A stretch of 64,000 nt of DNA from Actinacidiphila cocklensis (GTDB lineage: Bacteria > Actinomycetota > Actinomycetes > Streptomycetales > Streptomycetaceae): the NCBI RefSeq assembly GCF_907177275.1, contig NZ_CAJSLV010000114.1, forward strand, positions 1-64,000, given 5' to 3'. The translations under genes and the position numbers were made by a program. Below the pieces are notes generated by a model. The model made no database searches and was not told the DNA's origin. It worked only from the letters and a program-made list of their open reading frames with translations. Below, piece after piece: positions 51,645 to 60,994 of the stretch (its first letter is position 1; each line of letters starts with the position of its first letter).

Positions 51645-54600
51645 ATGGCAGGTCGTGAGGACGACGAGGAGAGCCGGTGGCCGGGCGCCGCGAGCGGCGG
51701 GGTGTTCGCCGGGAACGACGAGATCCACCAGGACCTCGCCGCGGTCGACTGGACGGCGACGCCGCTGGGGCCGCCGCAGGCCTGGGAACAGAGCCTGCGC
51801 ACCGCGGTCAGCATCCTGCTGTCGTCGCGCTTCCCGATGTGGATGGCGTGGGGTCCCGAGCTGACCTTCTTCTGCAACACGGCCTACCGGCGCGACACCC
51901 TCGGCCGGAAGTACCCCTGGGCGCTGGGCCGTCCGGCGAGCGAGGTGTGGGCGGAGGTCTGGGAGGACATCGGGCCCCGTGTCACCGGCGTCCTCGGCAC
52001 CGGCAAGGCCACCTGGGACGAGGCGCTGCTGCTTTTCCTGGAGCGCTCCGGCTACTCCGAGGAGACCTACCACACCTTCTCCTACAGCGCGTTGCGCGAC
52101 GACGCCGGCACCGTGGTCGGCATGCTGTGCGTGGTCAGCGAGGACACCGACCGCGTCATCGGCGAGCGCCGGATGGCCACACTGCGCGACCTGGGCTCCG
52201 ACGTGAGCGTGGCGCGCAGCGAGGAGCGGATGCTCGCGTTCGCCGCCAGGCAGCTCGCGCACAACGAGCGGGACCTGCCCTTCACGCTGACGTATCTGTT
52301 CGACGAGGACGGCGGCGCCCGGCTGGCGGCCGCGACGGGCATGGCCCCGGGGCATCCGGCGGCCCCGGCCCTGCTGGCGGCCGACGACCCCGACGCGGTG
52401 TGGCCGGTCCACGAGCCGGCCGCGTCCCGCTCCGCGGTGGTGGTGCTGGACCGGGAGCCCTTCACCGGGCTGCCGGCCGGCGCCTGGCCGCAGCCGCCCG
52501 CGCAGGCGCTGGTGGTGCCGCTGCTCCAGCAGGGCAGCGACCCCTACGGCTTCCTGGTCGCCGGGCTCAACCGCTACCGGCGGCCCGACGAGGCCACCCG
52601 CGGCTTCGTCGAACTGGTCGCGGCCCACCTGGCCGCCGGCGTCGGAAGCGCCCGCAGCTACCGGGTGCAGCAGCGGCGGGCCGAGGAACTGGCCGAGCTG
52701 GACCGCGCCAAGACCGCCTTCTTCTCCAACGTCAGCCACGAGTTCCGCACCCCGCTGGCACTGATCATGGGACCTGCCGAGGAGTTGCAGGCCCGGCTGG
52801 CGGGCGCCGAGCCGCAGGTGCGCGAGGAGCTGGAGGTGATCCGCCGCAACGGGATGCGGCTCGGCAAGCTCGTCAACACCCTGCTGGACTTCTCCCGTAT
52901 CGAGGCCGGCCGGATGCAGGCCGGTTACGAACGCGCCGACCTGGCCGCCCTCACCGCGGAGCTGGCCAGCGTCTTCCGGTCCGCCGTCGAGGCGGCGGGG
53001 CTGTCCTTCGACGTGGACTGCCCCCCGCTGCCGCAGCCGGTGCTCCTGGACCGCGGCATGTGGGAGAAGGTCGTGCTCAACCTGCTCAGCAACGCGCTGA
53101 AGTTCACGTTCGACGGCGGCATCCGCCTGACCGTGCAGGACGGTCCGGGGGAGGCGGTCGTCACGGTCGCCGACACGGGCGTCGGGGTGCCGGAGCAGGA
53201 GATGCCGCGGCTGTTCGAACGCTTCCACCGGGTGGCGAACGTCCGCGCGCGCTCCAACGAGGGCAGCGGCATCGGACTGGCGCTGGTCAAGGAGCTGGTC
53301 GCGCTGCACGGCGGCACGATCGGCGCCGCCAGCCGGGAGGGGGAGGGCACCACCTTCACCGTCCGGCTGCCCTACGGGAACGGGCACCTGCCGCCGGACG
53401 CGGCGGTCGGGGCCGACGGCACTCCCGCGCCCCCCTCCGGCGCCGAACCCTACGTGCAGGAGGCGCTGCGCTGGCTGCCCGACCCGGCGGTGCCCGCCGA
53501 GGTGCCCGGGCAGGGCGGCGGCACGTCCGGCGGAGCGCCCGTCGACGTGGTGGTCGCGGACGACAACGCCGACATGCGGGAGTACCTCACCCGCCTGCTG
53601 CGGGGCGCCGGCCACCGGGTCCGCGCGGTCGGCGACGGCAAGGCGGCGCTGGAGGCCGTGCACGCCCACGCCCCCGACCTGGTGGTCGCCGACGTGATGA
53701 TGCCGCGGCTCGACGGGCTGCAGCTGGTCGCGACGCTGCGCGCCGCGCCGCGTACCGCGGGCGTCCCGGTCCTGCTGGTGTCGGCGCGGGCCGGGCAGGA
53801 GGCGTCCGTCGAGGGCCTGGACGCCGGCGCGGACGACTACCTCGTCAAGCCGTTCTCCGCCGCCGAGCTGCTGGCCCGGGTGCGGGCGAACGTCGAACTC
53901 GCCCGGCTGCGCACCCAGCACGCCCGCTGGCGCCGCGCGTTGACCGACTCGATGCAGGAGGCGTTCTTCGTCTGCGACGCACAGGGCGGCATCGTCGAGG
54001 CCAACGCCGCGTTCGCCGACGTGCTGGGCTTCGGTCCCGAGGACCTGCCCGCAGGCCCCGACCAGCCGTGGTGGCCCGACGCCGCCGCGGACCCGGAGGG
54101 CCACCGGCTCGTGGCCGAGGCCTTCGCCGGCCCGGAGGAGCGGTCCGGCGCCGGCCACATCCTTCCGCTGCGGCACCGCGACGGCCGCCCGCTGTCGGTG
54201 TCGGCCAGCCTCGCCCGGGTCCAGGACCCGGAGACCGGCGGGCAGATGGTGGTGGGCACCCTGCGCGACGTGACGGCCGAGCAATACGCCATCCGGCGCG
54301 AGTCGGCGGTGGCGGCACTGAGCGTGCGGCTGTCCCGGTCCGCCAGTACGGCGGAGTCCCTGGACGGCGCCCTGAAGGAGATGGGCGCCCTGTGGCAGGC
54401 CCGCCACGCGCTGGCGGTGGTCTTCCCCGACGGCGGGCGGCCCGTGCTGACGGCGACCGGCGGGGCGACGGACTGGTCCGCGCTGACCGCCGAGCACCGG
54501 GCCGCGCTCACCGCCCTGCGCGACGGACCCCCGCTGACGCCGTCCGGCGACGGGCACGGCGGCGTGGGAGTCGGCCTCGCGCACCCCCGGGGGCCGATGG

Positions 54601-55799
54601 TGCTCTGGCTCGACCTCGGCGAGCAGCGGCCGTTCACCGACCAGGACGTGAACCTGCTGTCGCTGCTGGCGGGACATCTGGTGCAGGGCCTCTCCCGCGC
54701 CCACCAGATCGACCAGCAGCGGGAGACCGCCCTGGCCCTGCAGCGGGCCATCCTCGGCCCCGCGGAACTGCCCGAGGGCTTCGCCGTACGCTACGAGCCC
54801 GCCGCACGCCCGCTGGAGGTCGGCGGCGACTGGTACGACACCGTCGCCCTGTCCGACGGGCGCATCGGCATCGTCGTCGGCGACTGCGTGGGCCGCGGTC
54901 TGCAGGCGGCCGCGGTCATGGGCCAGTTGCGCAGCGCGTGCCGCGCGCTGCTGCTCCAGGACCCGCGTCCGGACCGGGTACTCCTCGCGCTCGACCGTTT
55001 CGCGGCCAACATCCCCGGGGCGATGTGCACCACCGTCTTCTGCGGCGTCCTCGATCCCGGCAGCGGCCGGGTGGCGTACTCCAGCGCCGGGCACCCGCCG
55101 GGGGTGCTGGTCGACCCCGACGGCGGCGTCAGGCTGCTCGACCAGGGGCGCTCGACGCCGCTGGCGGTGCGCGCCGTCGACTCCCGCCCGTGGGCGCAGG
55201 AGGAGGTCCCGCCGCACGCGACCCTGCTGCTGTACACCGACGGCCTGGTCGAGCGCCGCCGCCGGCCGCTGACCGAGGGCATCGACCGGGCCGGGGCCGC
55301 GGTGCGCGAGGCTCGGCACATCGGCGTCGAGGACCTCGCGGCACGCGTCATGGACCGGATGGCCCCGCCCGGGGGATACGACGACGACGTCGCGCTGCTG
55401 CTCTACCGGCATCCCGCGCCGCTGTCGGTGAGATTCCCCGCGGAGGCGGCACAACTCGCCCCGGTCCGCAGGGCGCTGCGCAGCTGGCTGAACCAGTGCG
55501 CCCTGCCGCCGCAGACCGTCCAGAACGTCCTGGTGGCGGCAGGCGAGGCGTGCGCCAATGCCGTCGAACACGGTCACCGCGACACCCCCGGTGACACCAT
55601 CCGCCTGCGGGCCGAGGCCCAGCAGGGCAGCATGCGCCTGACCGTCTCCGACACCGGGCGCTGGCGGCCTCCCCGCCCCGAGGCCAATCCCAACCGCGGG
55701 CGCGGTATCGCGCTCATGCGGGCGCTCATGCAGAACGTCACCGTCACTTCAGGTCCCGACGGCACCACCGTCGCGATGAACACCGGGATCCCTCGATGA
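51645..55799 (+). CDS. 1384-residue signalling hub: PAS, GAF, histidine kinase, receiver, PAS, GAF, PP2C, RsbW-like ATPase
   Basis: Domains in order: PAS about 20-150; GAF 185-345; HisKA with His365 in NVSHEFRTPLALI; HATPase (NLLSNALKFTF, DTGVGVPEQE) 465-580; receiver 632-750 with Asp683 in VADVMMPR and intact Lys in YLVKPF; second PAS 765-865; GAF-like 880-1010; SpoIIE/PP2C 1030-1240 (GGDWYDTV, GDCVGRG, YTDGLVERR); RsbW-like HATPase 1260-1384 (N-box GEACANAVEHGH). No transmembrane helix. One chain thus holds two-component phosphorelay, phosphatase and anti-sigma kinase activities. ATG 51645 is 7 nt after GGAGG. Its stop overlaps the ATG of a STAS gene. Confidence 0.93.
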   Translation: MAGREDDEESRWPGAASGGVFAGNDEIHQDLAAVDWTATPLGPPQAWEQSLRTAVSILLSSRFPMWMAWGPELTFFCNTAYRRDTLGRKYPWALGRPASEVWAEVWEDIGPRVTGVLGTGKATWDEALLLFLERSGYSEETYHTFSYSALRDDAGTVVGMLCVVSEDTDRVIGERRMATLRDLGSDVSVARSEERMLAFAARQLAHNERDLPFTLTYLFDEDGGARLAAATGMAPGHPAAPALLAADDPDAVWPVHEPAASRSAVVVLDREPFTGLPAGAWPQPPAQALVVPLLQQGSDPYGFLVAGLNRYRRPDEATRGFVELVAAHLAAGVGSARSYRVQQRRAEELAELDRAKTAFFSNVSHEFRTPLALIMGPAEELQARLAGAEPQVREELEVIRRNGMRLGKLVNTLLDFSRIEAGRMQAGYERADLAALTAELASVFRSAVEAAGLSFDVDCPPLPQPVLLDRGMWEKVVLNLLSNALKFTFDGGIRLTVQDGPGEAVVTVADTGVGVPEQEMPRLFERFHRVANVRARSNEGSGIGLALVKELVALHGGTIGAASREGEGTTFTVRLPYGNGHLPPDAAVGADGTPAPPSGAEPYVQEALRWLPDPAVPAEVPGQGGGTSGGAPVDVVVADDNADMREYLTRLLRGAGHRVRAVGDGKAALEAVHAHAPDLVVADVMMPRLDGLQLVATLRAAPRTAGVPVLLVSARAGQEASVEGLDAGADDYLVKPFSAAELLARVRANVELARLRTQHARWRRALTDSMQEAFFVCDAQGGIVEANAAFADVLGFGPEDLPAGPDQPWWPDAAADPEGHRLVAEAFAGPEERSGAGHILPLRHRDGRPLSVSASLARVQDPETGGQMVVGTLRDVTAEQYAIRRESAVAALSVRLSRSASTAESLDGALKEMGALWQARHALAVVFPDGGRPVLTATGGATDWSALTAEHRAALTALRDGPPLTPSGDGHGGVGVGLAHPRGPMVLWLDLGEQRPFTDQDVNLLSLLAGHLVQGLSRAHQIDQQRETALALQRAILGPAELPEGFAVRYEPAARPLEVGGDWYDTVALSDGRIGIVVGDCVGRGLQAAAVMGQLRSACRALLLQDPRPDRVLLALDRFAANIPGAMCTTVFCGVLDPGSGRVAYSSAGHPPGVLVDPDGGVRLLDQGRSTPLAVRAVDSRPWAQEEVPPHATLLLYTDGLVERRRRPLTEGIDRAGAAVREARHIGVEDLAARVMDRMAPPGGYDDDVALLLYRHPAPLSVRFPAEAAQLAPVRRALRSWLNQCALPPQTVQNVLVAAGEACANAVEHGHRDTPGDTIRLRAEAQQGSMRLTVSDTGRWRPPRPEANPNRGRGIALMRALMQNVTVTSGPDGTTVAMNTGIPR

Positions 55800-56152
55800 C
55801 CACACCTCTGAGCCTCATCTGCAGCAACCGGCCGGACGGCGCCGTCGTGCTCGCCGTCACGGGGGAGGTCGACATGAGCAACTGCGCCGAACTCGCCGCC
55901 GCCGCCGACCAGGCCCTCGGCCGGGGACCCGGCTCGCTGGTCGTCGACCTGAGCGCGGTGGGCTACCTCGACAGCGCGGGGCTGAAGGAACTCCTCACCC
56001 GCGCCGACCGGATCGAGATCGTCGCCTCCGGCGTTCTCGGCCCGGTGCTGACCGTCAGCGGTCTCACCGAGCTGACCGCGGTCCACGGCCTGGAACCGCC
56101 CGGGCGCCTCGACGGGGACCTGCCCACGCAGCCTTACGAGCCGCCGAGTTGA
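55796..56152 (+). CDS. STAS anti-anti-sigma factor coupled to the hub
   Basis: 118 residues: VVLAVTGEVDMSNCAELAAA, VDLSAVGYLDSAGLKELLTR with the phospho-Ser in DSAG. The ATGA overlap with the hub gene implies coupled synthesis, so it is the likely substrate of the hub's C-terminal kinase and PP2C domains. Confidence 0.93.
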   Translation: MTTPLSLICSNRPDGAVVLAVTGEVDMSNCAELAAAADQALGRGPGSLVVDLSAVGYLDSAGLKELLTRADRIEIVASGVLGPVLTVSGLTELTAVHGLEPPGRLDGDLPTQPYEPPS

Positions 56153-56189
56153 CGCCGCCGCCGGGGAGGCGGCTTTCCCGGGCTGCGGG

Positions 56190-57152
56190 TCAGTGCAGCG
56201 CCATCGTCAGCCGGACGGTGGTGCCGCGCCCCGGCGCCGAGCGGATCTGCACCAGGTCGCAGAGCTGGTGGACCAGCCACAGGCCCCGCCCGCCGTTCTG
56301 GCCCGGGGTCGGGCGGGAGCGGCCCGCGAGCGGATCGCTGATGTGGCCCGCGTCGTGGAACTCGCACACGAGCAGGTCGCCGTCGCCCCAGGTGCGCAGG
56401 GTGCCGGAGCCGCCGCCGTGCCGGATGCTGTTGGCGGCCACCTCCGTGACGGCCACCAGCAGTTCCTGCAGCCGGGCGCCCCGCAGACCCCACCGGGAGG
56501 CGCACTCGGTGACCGTGCCGCGGACGGTCGCGAGCGCGCCGGCGCCATAGGCCAGGGTCCTGCCGGGATCGCCGGCCGGGGCCAGATCCTCGAAGCGGAA
56601 GGGCTCGTCGGCGAAGGTGGGGTTGCGGCCGTGCGAGCCGTCGGCGAGCTGGAAGGGGTGGCACAGGCGGGCCGACTCCAGGGCGGCCGCCTCGACGGTG
56701 GTGACGTCGTAGGGACACAGCAGCCACCAGGCGGGGGAGGCGGCGAAGGTCAGGTTCAGCAGCCACTCGTGGTAGCGCAGCTCGCCGCGCTCGGCCGGGG
56801 TGGCCGTCCCCCACGGCGACTCGCTGATGCCCCGCACCGGCAGGCCGTCACTGACGCTCTTGGCGATCCAGTCGTGCCAGGCGGGGATGAGCCGTCCCGG
56901 GTTGCGTCCCAGCGCGCCGGTGTCCACGAACGACACCTGGCGCTCCACGCCGCTGCTGTCGAGCGCGTCGCGCAGCATGACCTGCTTGTCCTCGCCGACC
57001 GCGACGAGCACCGTCTCGTCGGTCGCCAGGGCGTCCTCGATGAAGGACACCGCCCCCTGGAGGAAGCCGGAGTCGCCCTGGTAGGCGTACAGCTCATGGC
57101 GGAAGGCGGGCGCCGCGTCGGCGCCGTGCTCGGCTGTGCGGGGCGGGGTCAC
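56190..57152 (-). CDS. RsbA-like sensor: MEDS domain plus HATPase
   Basis: 320 residues. MEDS sensory domain about 15-170 (HELYAYQGDSGFLQGAVSFIEDALATDE, read in parts, and WHDWIAKS), then HATPase_c_2 about 190-318 with N-box TEVAANSIRHGGG and GGRGLWLVHQLCDL. Such proteins are blue-light, redox or stress-linked anti-sigma regulators in actinobacteria. GTG 57152 overlaps the stop of the neighbouring MEDS gene (GTGA). Confidence 0.88.
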   Translation of the reverse strand: MTPPRTAEHGADAAPAFRHELYAYQGDSGFLQGAVSFIEDALATDETVLVAVGEDKQVMLRDALDSSGVERQVSFVDTGALGRNPGRLIPAWHDWIAKSVSDGLPVRGISESPWGTATPAERGELRYHEWLLNLTFAASPAWWLLCPYDVTTVEAAALESARLCHPFQLADGSHGRNPTFADEPFRFEDLAPAGDPGRTLAYGAGALATVRGTVTECASRWGLRGARLQELLVAVTEVAANSIRHGGGSGTLRTWGDGDLLVCEFHDAGHISDPLAGRSRPTPGQNGGRGLWLVHQLCDLVQIRSAPGRGTTVRLTMALH

Positions 57153-57964
57153 GGCACCAGCTCCGCGGGGACGGCGGGATCGTCGTAGCCGAGCAGTTCC
57201 CAGCACCTTCGCACCGTGGGGTTGGCGCGTTCGAGCACGATCCTCCTGCCGGGCATCGCGGCAGCCGCGTCGGCGAGTGTCTGCATGCCGACCGCGTCCA
57301 TCAGCTGCAGGCCGTCGCAGCGCAGCCGCAGCGTCGCGAGCGTCCGCAGCAGCCCGGTGACGGCGGCCCTGAAGGCGCCCGCACCGTCGGCGTCGACGAC
57401 GCCGCTGACCCGCCAGCAGTCCGCGGCCTCGCTGAAGATATGGAAGGAGGGTTGCTGTGCGGGGTGGCCCGCGAAATGAGGATGCACGCTCGCCGCCTGT
57501 TCGAGCACCTTGGGTGCAAGACCGGGACTCGCATAGGCGCAGACCACCATGGCGGCAGTGCCGCCGGTCAGCGCGTCCAGCCTCAGCTCCTGATCGGCCA
57601 CCTGCTCAGCCGTGATGTCGGCAGGCCAGATGCGGTCCATCTCTGCCAGTACCCGCAGGGCACGGAAGCCCTGCCGATCTGCCCTCTCGGCCTCCTGGCG
57701 CACCAGCGAGACCAGTTCGTCCGCGTCCCACCCTACGCCGCCGTGCACGACGACGGGGTCGACGAGCAGTCCGTCCGGGGCGGGGGACTCCAGCCAGGCG
57801 GGGGTCGAGGACCCCACGACCATGATCTTGTCACCGAGATGCGTGCCGTCCGACAGGTACCCCAGGGCCGCGTTCCGGAAGTCGCCGGGCCGCGGCATCA
57901 CCCAGCACACGTGGTCACCGATGTCGACGGGGCCGAGGCTCGCGACGCTGCGAGCGATCCTCAC
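57149..57964 (-). CDS. MEDS-domain sensor with C-terminal STAS-like domain lacking the phospho-serine
   Basis: 271 residues. MEDS domain about 10-170 (VDIGDHVCWVMPRPGDFRNAALGYLSDG in parts; metal-binding His/Cys near HVCW). STAS-like domain about 185-265 (FHIFSEAADCWRVSGVVDADGAGAF), in which the phosphorylation loop reads LQLMDAVGMQTL, with Ala instead of Ser after Asp. It could therefore bind a switch kinase without being phosphorylated. GTG 57964 has GAGGAGG. First gene of a two-gene operon with the RsbA-like protein. Confidence 0.85.
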   Translation of the reverse strand: MRIARSVASLGPVDIGDHVCWVMPRPGDFRNAALGYLSDGTHLGDKIMVVGSSTPAWLESPAPDGLLVDPVVVHGGVGWDADELVSLVRQEAERADRQGFRALRVLAEMDRIWPADITAEQVADQELRLDALTGGTAAMVVCAYASPGLAPKVLEQAASVHPHFAGHPAQQPSFHIFSEAADCWRVSGVVDADGAGAFRAAVTGLLRTLATLRLRCDGLQLMDAVGMQTLADAAAAMPGRRIVLERANPTVRRCWELLGYDDPAVPAELVP

Positions 57965-58091
57965 AAGCCCTCCTCGCCTCGACTCCGGGTGGAAACCCCT
58001 GGCACAGTCTGTCACCTCGCGCGGGCGGCACGACGAGGCGCCCCGGCCCCGAACGTGCGGTGGCCGGCGTACGGGCACCCGTCCCGACCGG

Positions 58092-58583
58092 CTACTGGTC
58101 GGGGTCGGCCGTCGGGTTCACCAGGTCCTCGTAGGAGCTGAACACGGCCTCGGCGCCGGTGATCTGCAGCAGCCGGCTCACCGCGGCGCCGGGGTGAGCC
58201 AGGGCCGTCCGCCGTCTGGAGGCAGTGCGCACCAGGTGGTTGAGCAGCGCCGAGTCGCAGAAGGCGACCATCGCGAGGTCGAAGACGAGCGGGCCGTCGA
58301 AGGCGGCCAGTGCCTGCTCGGTGACGCTCTGCACGACGCTCAGCGTGTCCAGGTCGAACTCCCCGTGCAGGGCGATGACCCACACCGAGCCGTACGGCTC
58401 CGAGTAGTAGACGCCCGCCTCCACGCCGTCCCCGGAATCCACGGAAGCCGCCTCCTCTTCTCCCCGGTAGCGGCGTGTCCGGCCGCGCACATCCACCAGA
58501 GCGTGCCACTCCGGCACCGGGTCCGCCACTTTGGAGGGTGACGCTCGCGCCCCTGCCCACAGGGGGTGTTCCGCCGGATTCAC
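58092..58583 (-). CDS. STAS-domain anti-anti-sigma factor with N-terminal extension
   Basis: Up to 163 residues from GTG 58583, which overlaps the TGA of the AraC-type gene (GTGA) and has AGGA 7 nt upstream. The first 65 residues are low-conservation; a shorter start within the acidic stretch before VYYSEPYGSV is possible. The STAS domain follows: VWVIALHGEFDLDTLSVV and FDLAMVAFCDSALLNHL with the phospho-Ser in DSA. Confidence 0.82.
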   Translation of the reverse strand: MNPAEHPLWAGARASPSKVADPVPEWHALVDVRGRTRRYRGEEEAASVDSGDGVEAGVYYSEPYGSVWVIALHGEFDLDTLSVVQSVTEQALAAFDGPLVFDLAMVAFCDSALLNHLVRTASRRRTALAHPGAAVSRLLQITGAEAVFSSYEDLVNPTADPDQ

Positions 58584-59437
58584 TCCGTGGTCCTGCGAAG
58601 GTGGGCGGCACGGTACTCGGTCGGGCGCAGCCCCTTCAGCTCACGGAAGCGGCGGTTGAAGTTCGACAGGTTGCGGTAGCCGCTGCGGGCGGCGACCTCC
58701 GTGACCGGCAGCGGGGTGCCGGTCAGCAGCGCGCACGCGGTCTCCACCCGGAGCTGGTTGACGTAGTCGGTGAGGGTGCGGCCCATGGCGTTGCGGAAGA
58801 AGCGGCTGAAGGACGTCGGCGACATGTGCACCAGCGCCGCCACGTCCTCGTGGTGCACCGGTCCTGTGTGGCTCTGCTGGAGGTGGCGGCACACCGCGTC
58901 GATGCGGTCGCGTACTACCGTGCCGGGCGCGGGCGCGTACCCGGGGCCGGTCAGGGGCCTGGCCGTCGCGCCGGGGGCGAGGCGGCAGAGCACGTCCAGG
59001 AGCGCCGTGGTCTGGGCCGCGGCCCCCAGGAGGGGCAGCCGGGCCACGAGCGCCCGCATCTCCTCGGACACCCGGCCGAAGGACAGGCCGCGGCTGGAGC
59101 GGGCCAGGAGGTCGTCGAGGACGCGGAACTGGGGGAGGGCGAAGAACCCAGGCCCGAGGAAGTCGTGCCGGAACTGCGTCACCGCCGCCTCGGCCGCTCC
59201 CTCGTACGGTTCCGAGGTGAAGGTGTGCGGCAGGTCGGGGCCGAGCAGGACCAGGTCTCCCGGCTGGTAGCGCTCGACGGTGGTACCCACGTAGCGGGTG
59301 CCCGTCCCCTCGGTGATGAGCGTGAGCTCGTACTCCCGGTGGTGGTGCCAGCCGAAGCCGAAGGCGTCCTCGCGGCGGATGTAGCTGACGAAAGTGCTTC
59401 CGTCGAGCGTGGGCGGCTGTTCGAAGCGCGGCTTCAC
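58580..59437 (-). CDS. AraC-family regulator with cupin domain
   Basis: 285 residues. Cupin about 20-110 (FGFGWHHHREYELTLITEGTGTRYVG); AraC HTH pair about 190-285 (VAALVHMSPTSFSRFFRNAMG, VAARSGYRNLSNFNRRFRELKGLRPTEYR). Divergent from a PhyH dioxygenase gene, its probable target, and overlapping a STAS gene downstream, which is an unusual partner. GTG 59437 has a weak GGCTGAG upstream. Confidence 0.9.
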   Translation of the reverse strand: MKPRFEQPPTLDGSTFVSYIRREDAFGFGWHHHREYELTLITEGTGTRYVGTTVERYQPGDLVLLGPDLPHTFTSEPYEGAAEAAVTQFRHDFLGPGFFALPQFRVLDDLLARSSRGLSFGRVSEEMRALVARLPLLGAAAQTTALLDVLCRLAPGATARPLTGPGYAPAPGTVVRDRIDAVCRHLQQSHTGPVHHEDVAALVHMSPTSFSRFFRNAMGRTLTDYVNQLRVETACALLTGTPLPVTEVAARSGYRNLSNFNRRFRELKGLRPTEYRAAHLRRTTE

Positions 59438-59582
59438 GCAGCTCAGCCTAGGGCCGTCCGGGCCGTGCGGGTAAGCGGCAACTGCGTACCGGAAGTGGGC
59501 AACACCGGCGTGGCGGGACCGCGGCCGCCCTGCGAGCGTGGACGCCGGCAACCCGCCCACTCGTGACCTTCGGGAGCAACGG

Positions 59583-60419
59583 ATGACCACGGCGACGCAA
59601 GCGCCGATCGGCGAACTGGACACCCCCTACGAGGGCCTGGCCCCGACGGCGGCCGCCGACTTCAACCGCGACGGCTTCGTCCACCTGTCCGGCGTGCTGT
59701 CGCCCGGGACGGTCGCCCGGTACGAGCCGGTGGTCACCTCCGAGGTCATCCGGCTGAACACCCAGCACCTGCCGCTGTCCGAACGCGACACCTACGGCCG
59801 GGCGTTCCTGCAGGTGTCGAACCTGTGGCAGGAGAACGAGGAGGTCAGGCAGCTGGTGTTCGCCCGCCGGCTGGCCGGCATCGCGGCCGCGCTGCTCGGC
59901 GTGCACGCCGTCCGCCTCTACCACGACCAGGCCCTGTACAAGGAGCCCGGCGGCGGCATCACCCCCTGGCACGCCGACCAGTACTACTGGCCGCTGTCCT
60001 CCGACCGCTGCCTGACGATCTGGCTGCCGCTCCAGGAGACCCCGCTCGACATGGGTCCGCTCGCCTTCGCCCGCGGCAGCCACCAGCTGTCCTACGGCCG
60101 CGAACTGCCCATCTCCGACGAGTCCGAGACCCGGCTCCGGCGGGTCGTCGCCGAGCAGGACTTCGAGGACGTGGTCGAGCCCTTCGCCCTCGGCGACGCC
60201 GGCTTCCACCGCGGCTGGACCTTCCACCACGCCGGCCCCAACCGCGGCACGCACCCGCGCCGGGTGATGACCGTGATCTACATGGACGCCGACATCCGGG
60301 TCGCCGCGCCCACCAACGACAACCAGACCCGCGACCGCGCCTGGATGCCCGGCGCCGAGGTCGGCCAGATCCCCAGGACACCCCTGAACCCCGTCCTGTA
60401 CGACAGCAGGACCGCCTGA
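59583..60419 (+). CDS. Phytanoyl-CoA dioxygenase (PhyH) family Fe(II)/2-oxoglutarate oxygenase
   Basis: 278 residues. The iron ligands His and Asp are in ITPWHADQYYWPL (about 130-132), the distal His in GWTFHHAGPN (about 214), and the 2-oxoglutarate-binding Arg probably in HPRRVMTVIYM. It hydroxylates or oxidises an unidentified small molecule. ATG 59583 is preceded by GGGAGCAAC. Probably controlled by the divergent AraC regulator (145-bp gap). Confidence 0.9.
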   Translation: MTTATQAPIGELDTPYEGLAPTAAADFNRDGFVHLSGVLSPGTVARYEPVVTSEVIRLNTQHLPLSERDTYGRAFLQVSNLWQENEEVRQLVFARRLAGIAAALLGVHAVRLYHDQALYKEPGGGITPWHADQYYWPLSSDRCLTIWLPLQETPLDMGPLAFARGSHQLSYGRELPISDESETRLRRVVAEQDFEDVVEPFALGDAGFHRGWTFHHAGPNRGTHPRRVMTVIYMDADIRVAAPTNDNQTRDRAWMPGAEVGQIPRTPLNPVLYDSRTA

Positions 60420-60528
60420 CCTCCGGCGACCGGGTCAGCGGCCGGCGTCACTTGCTTGACGGGTGACGCATCGGCGTGCGAATCTTTCGTCACCAGTCAG
60501 AGCGGTTACATGTTGGTGAGGAAGTCCC

Positions 60529-60957
60529 ATGGCAGTCGTACGGTTCCATCTCGTCTCCACCCTCAGCCCGGCCGACGTGCTGGAGGTGCTGACCGACTTC
60601 AGCCCCTCCAGGCCGCAGGCCTGGCCCACCATCGACGCCGGGCACTTCACCGTCCACGGGCAGGGCGAGACGTGGGCCGAGGTCACCGAGGGCACCTCCG
60701 CCGCGTGGGAGCGGGCACGCTACGAGTGGAAGCCGGGCGGCGACACCGTCACGATCACCACGCTCGACTCCAAGCTCTTCGGAGCCGGCGGCGGTTGGGT
60801 CTTCCGGATGACCCCCGAGGGCGACGGCACCCGCGTCGACGTCGAACTGACCCGGCAGCCGGGCACGCTCAAGGGAAAGATGCTCGCCTCCCTCCTCCCC
60901 CTCGCCGCCCCCGCCTCCCTCCGCAAGTCCTTCGCCAAGCCCCTGCAGGCCGCGTGA
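60529..60957 (+). CDS. SRPBCC-fold protein
   Basis: 142 residues: RFHLVSTLSPADVLEVLTDF start, a beta-strand core (YEWKPGGDTVTITTLDSKLFG) and a long C-terminal helix region. A hydrophobic-ligand-binding Bet v1-like fold; ligand unknown. ATG 60529 has GAGGAAG upstream. A possible TTGACG-18-GAATCT promoter lies at 60456-60485. Confidence 0.85.
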   Translation: MAVVRFHLVSTLSPADVLEVLTDFSPSRPQAWPTIDAGHFTVHGQGETWAEVTEGTSAAWERARYEWKPGGDTVTITTLDSKLFGAGGGWVFRMTPEGDGTRVDVELTRQPGTLKGKMLASLLPLAAPASLRKSFAKPLQAA

Positions 60958-60994
60958 TCGGTGCGCAGCGGCACCCCGCTGACCCGGAGGGCTG

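Noticed and set aside
51426-55577. Very long open frame antisense to the 1384-residue hub gene
   Set aside because: High-GC third-position bias keeps the antisense frame open. Its translation is compositionally biased (Gln/Arg/Gly/His-rich) with no domain.
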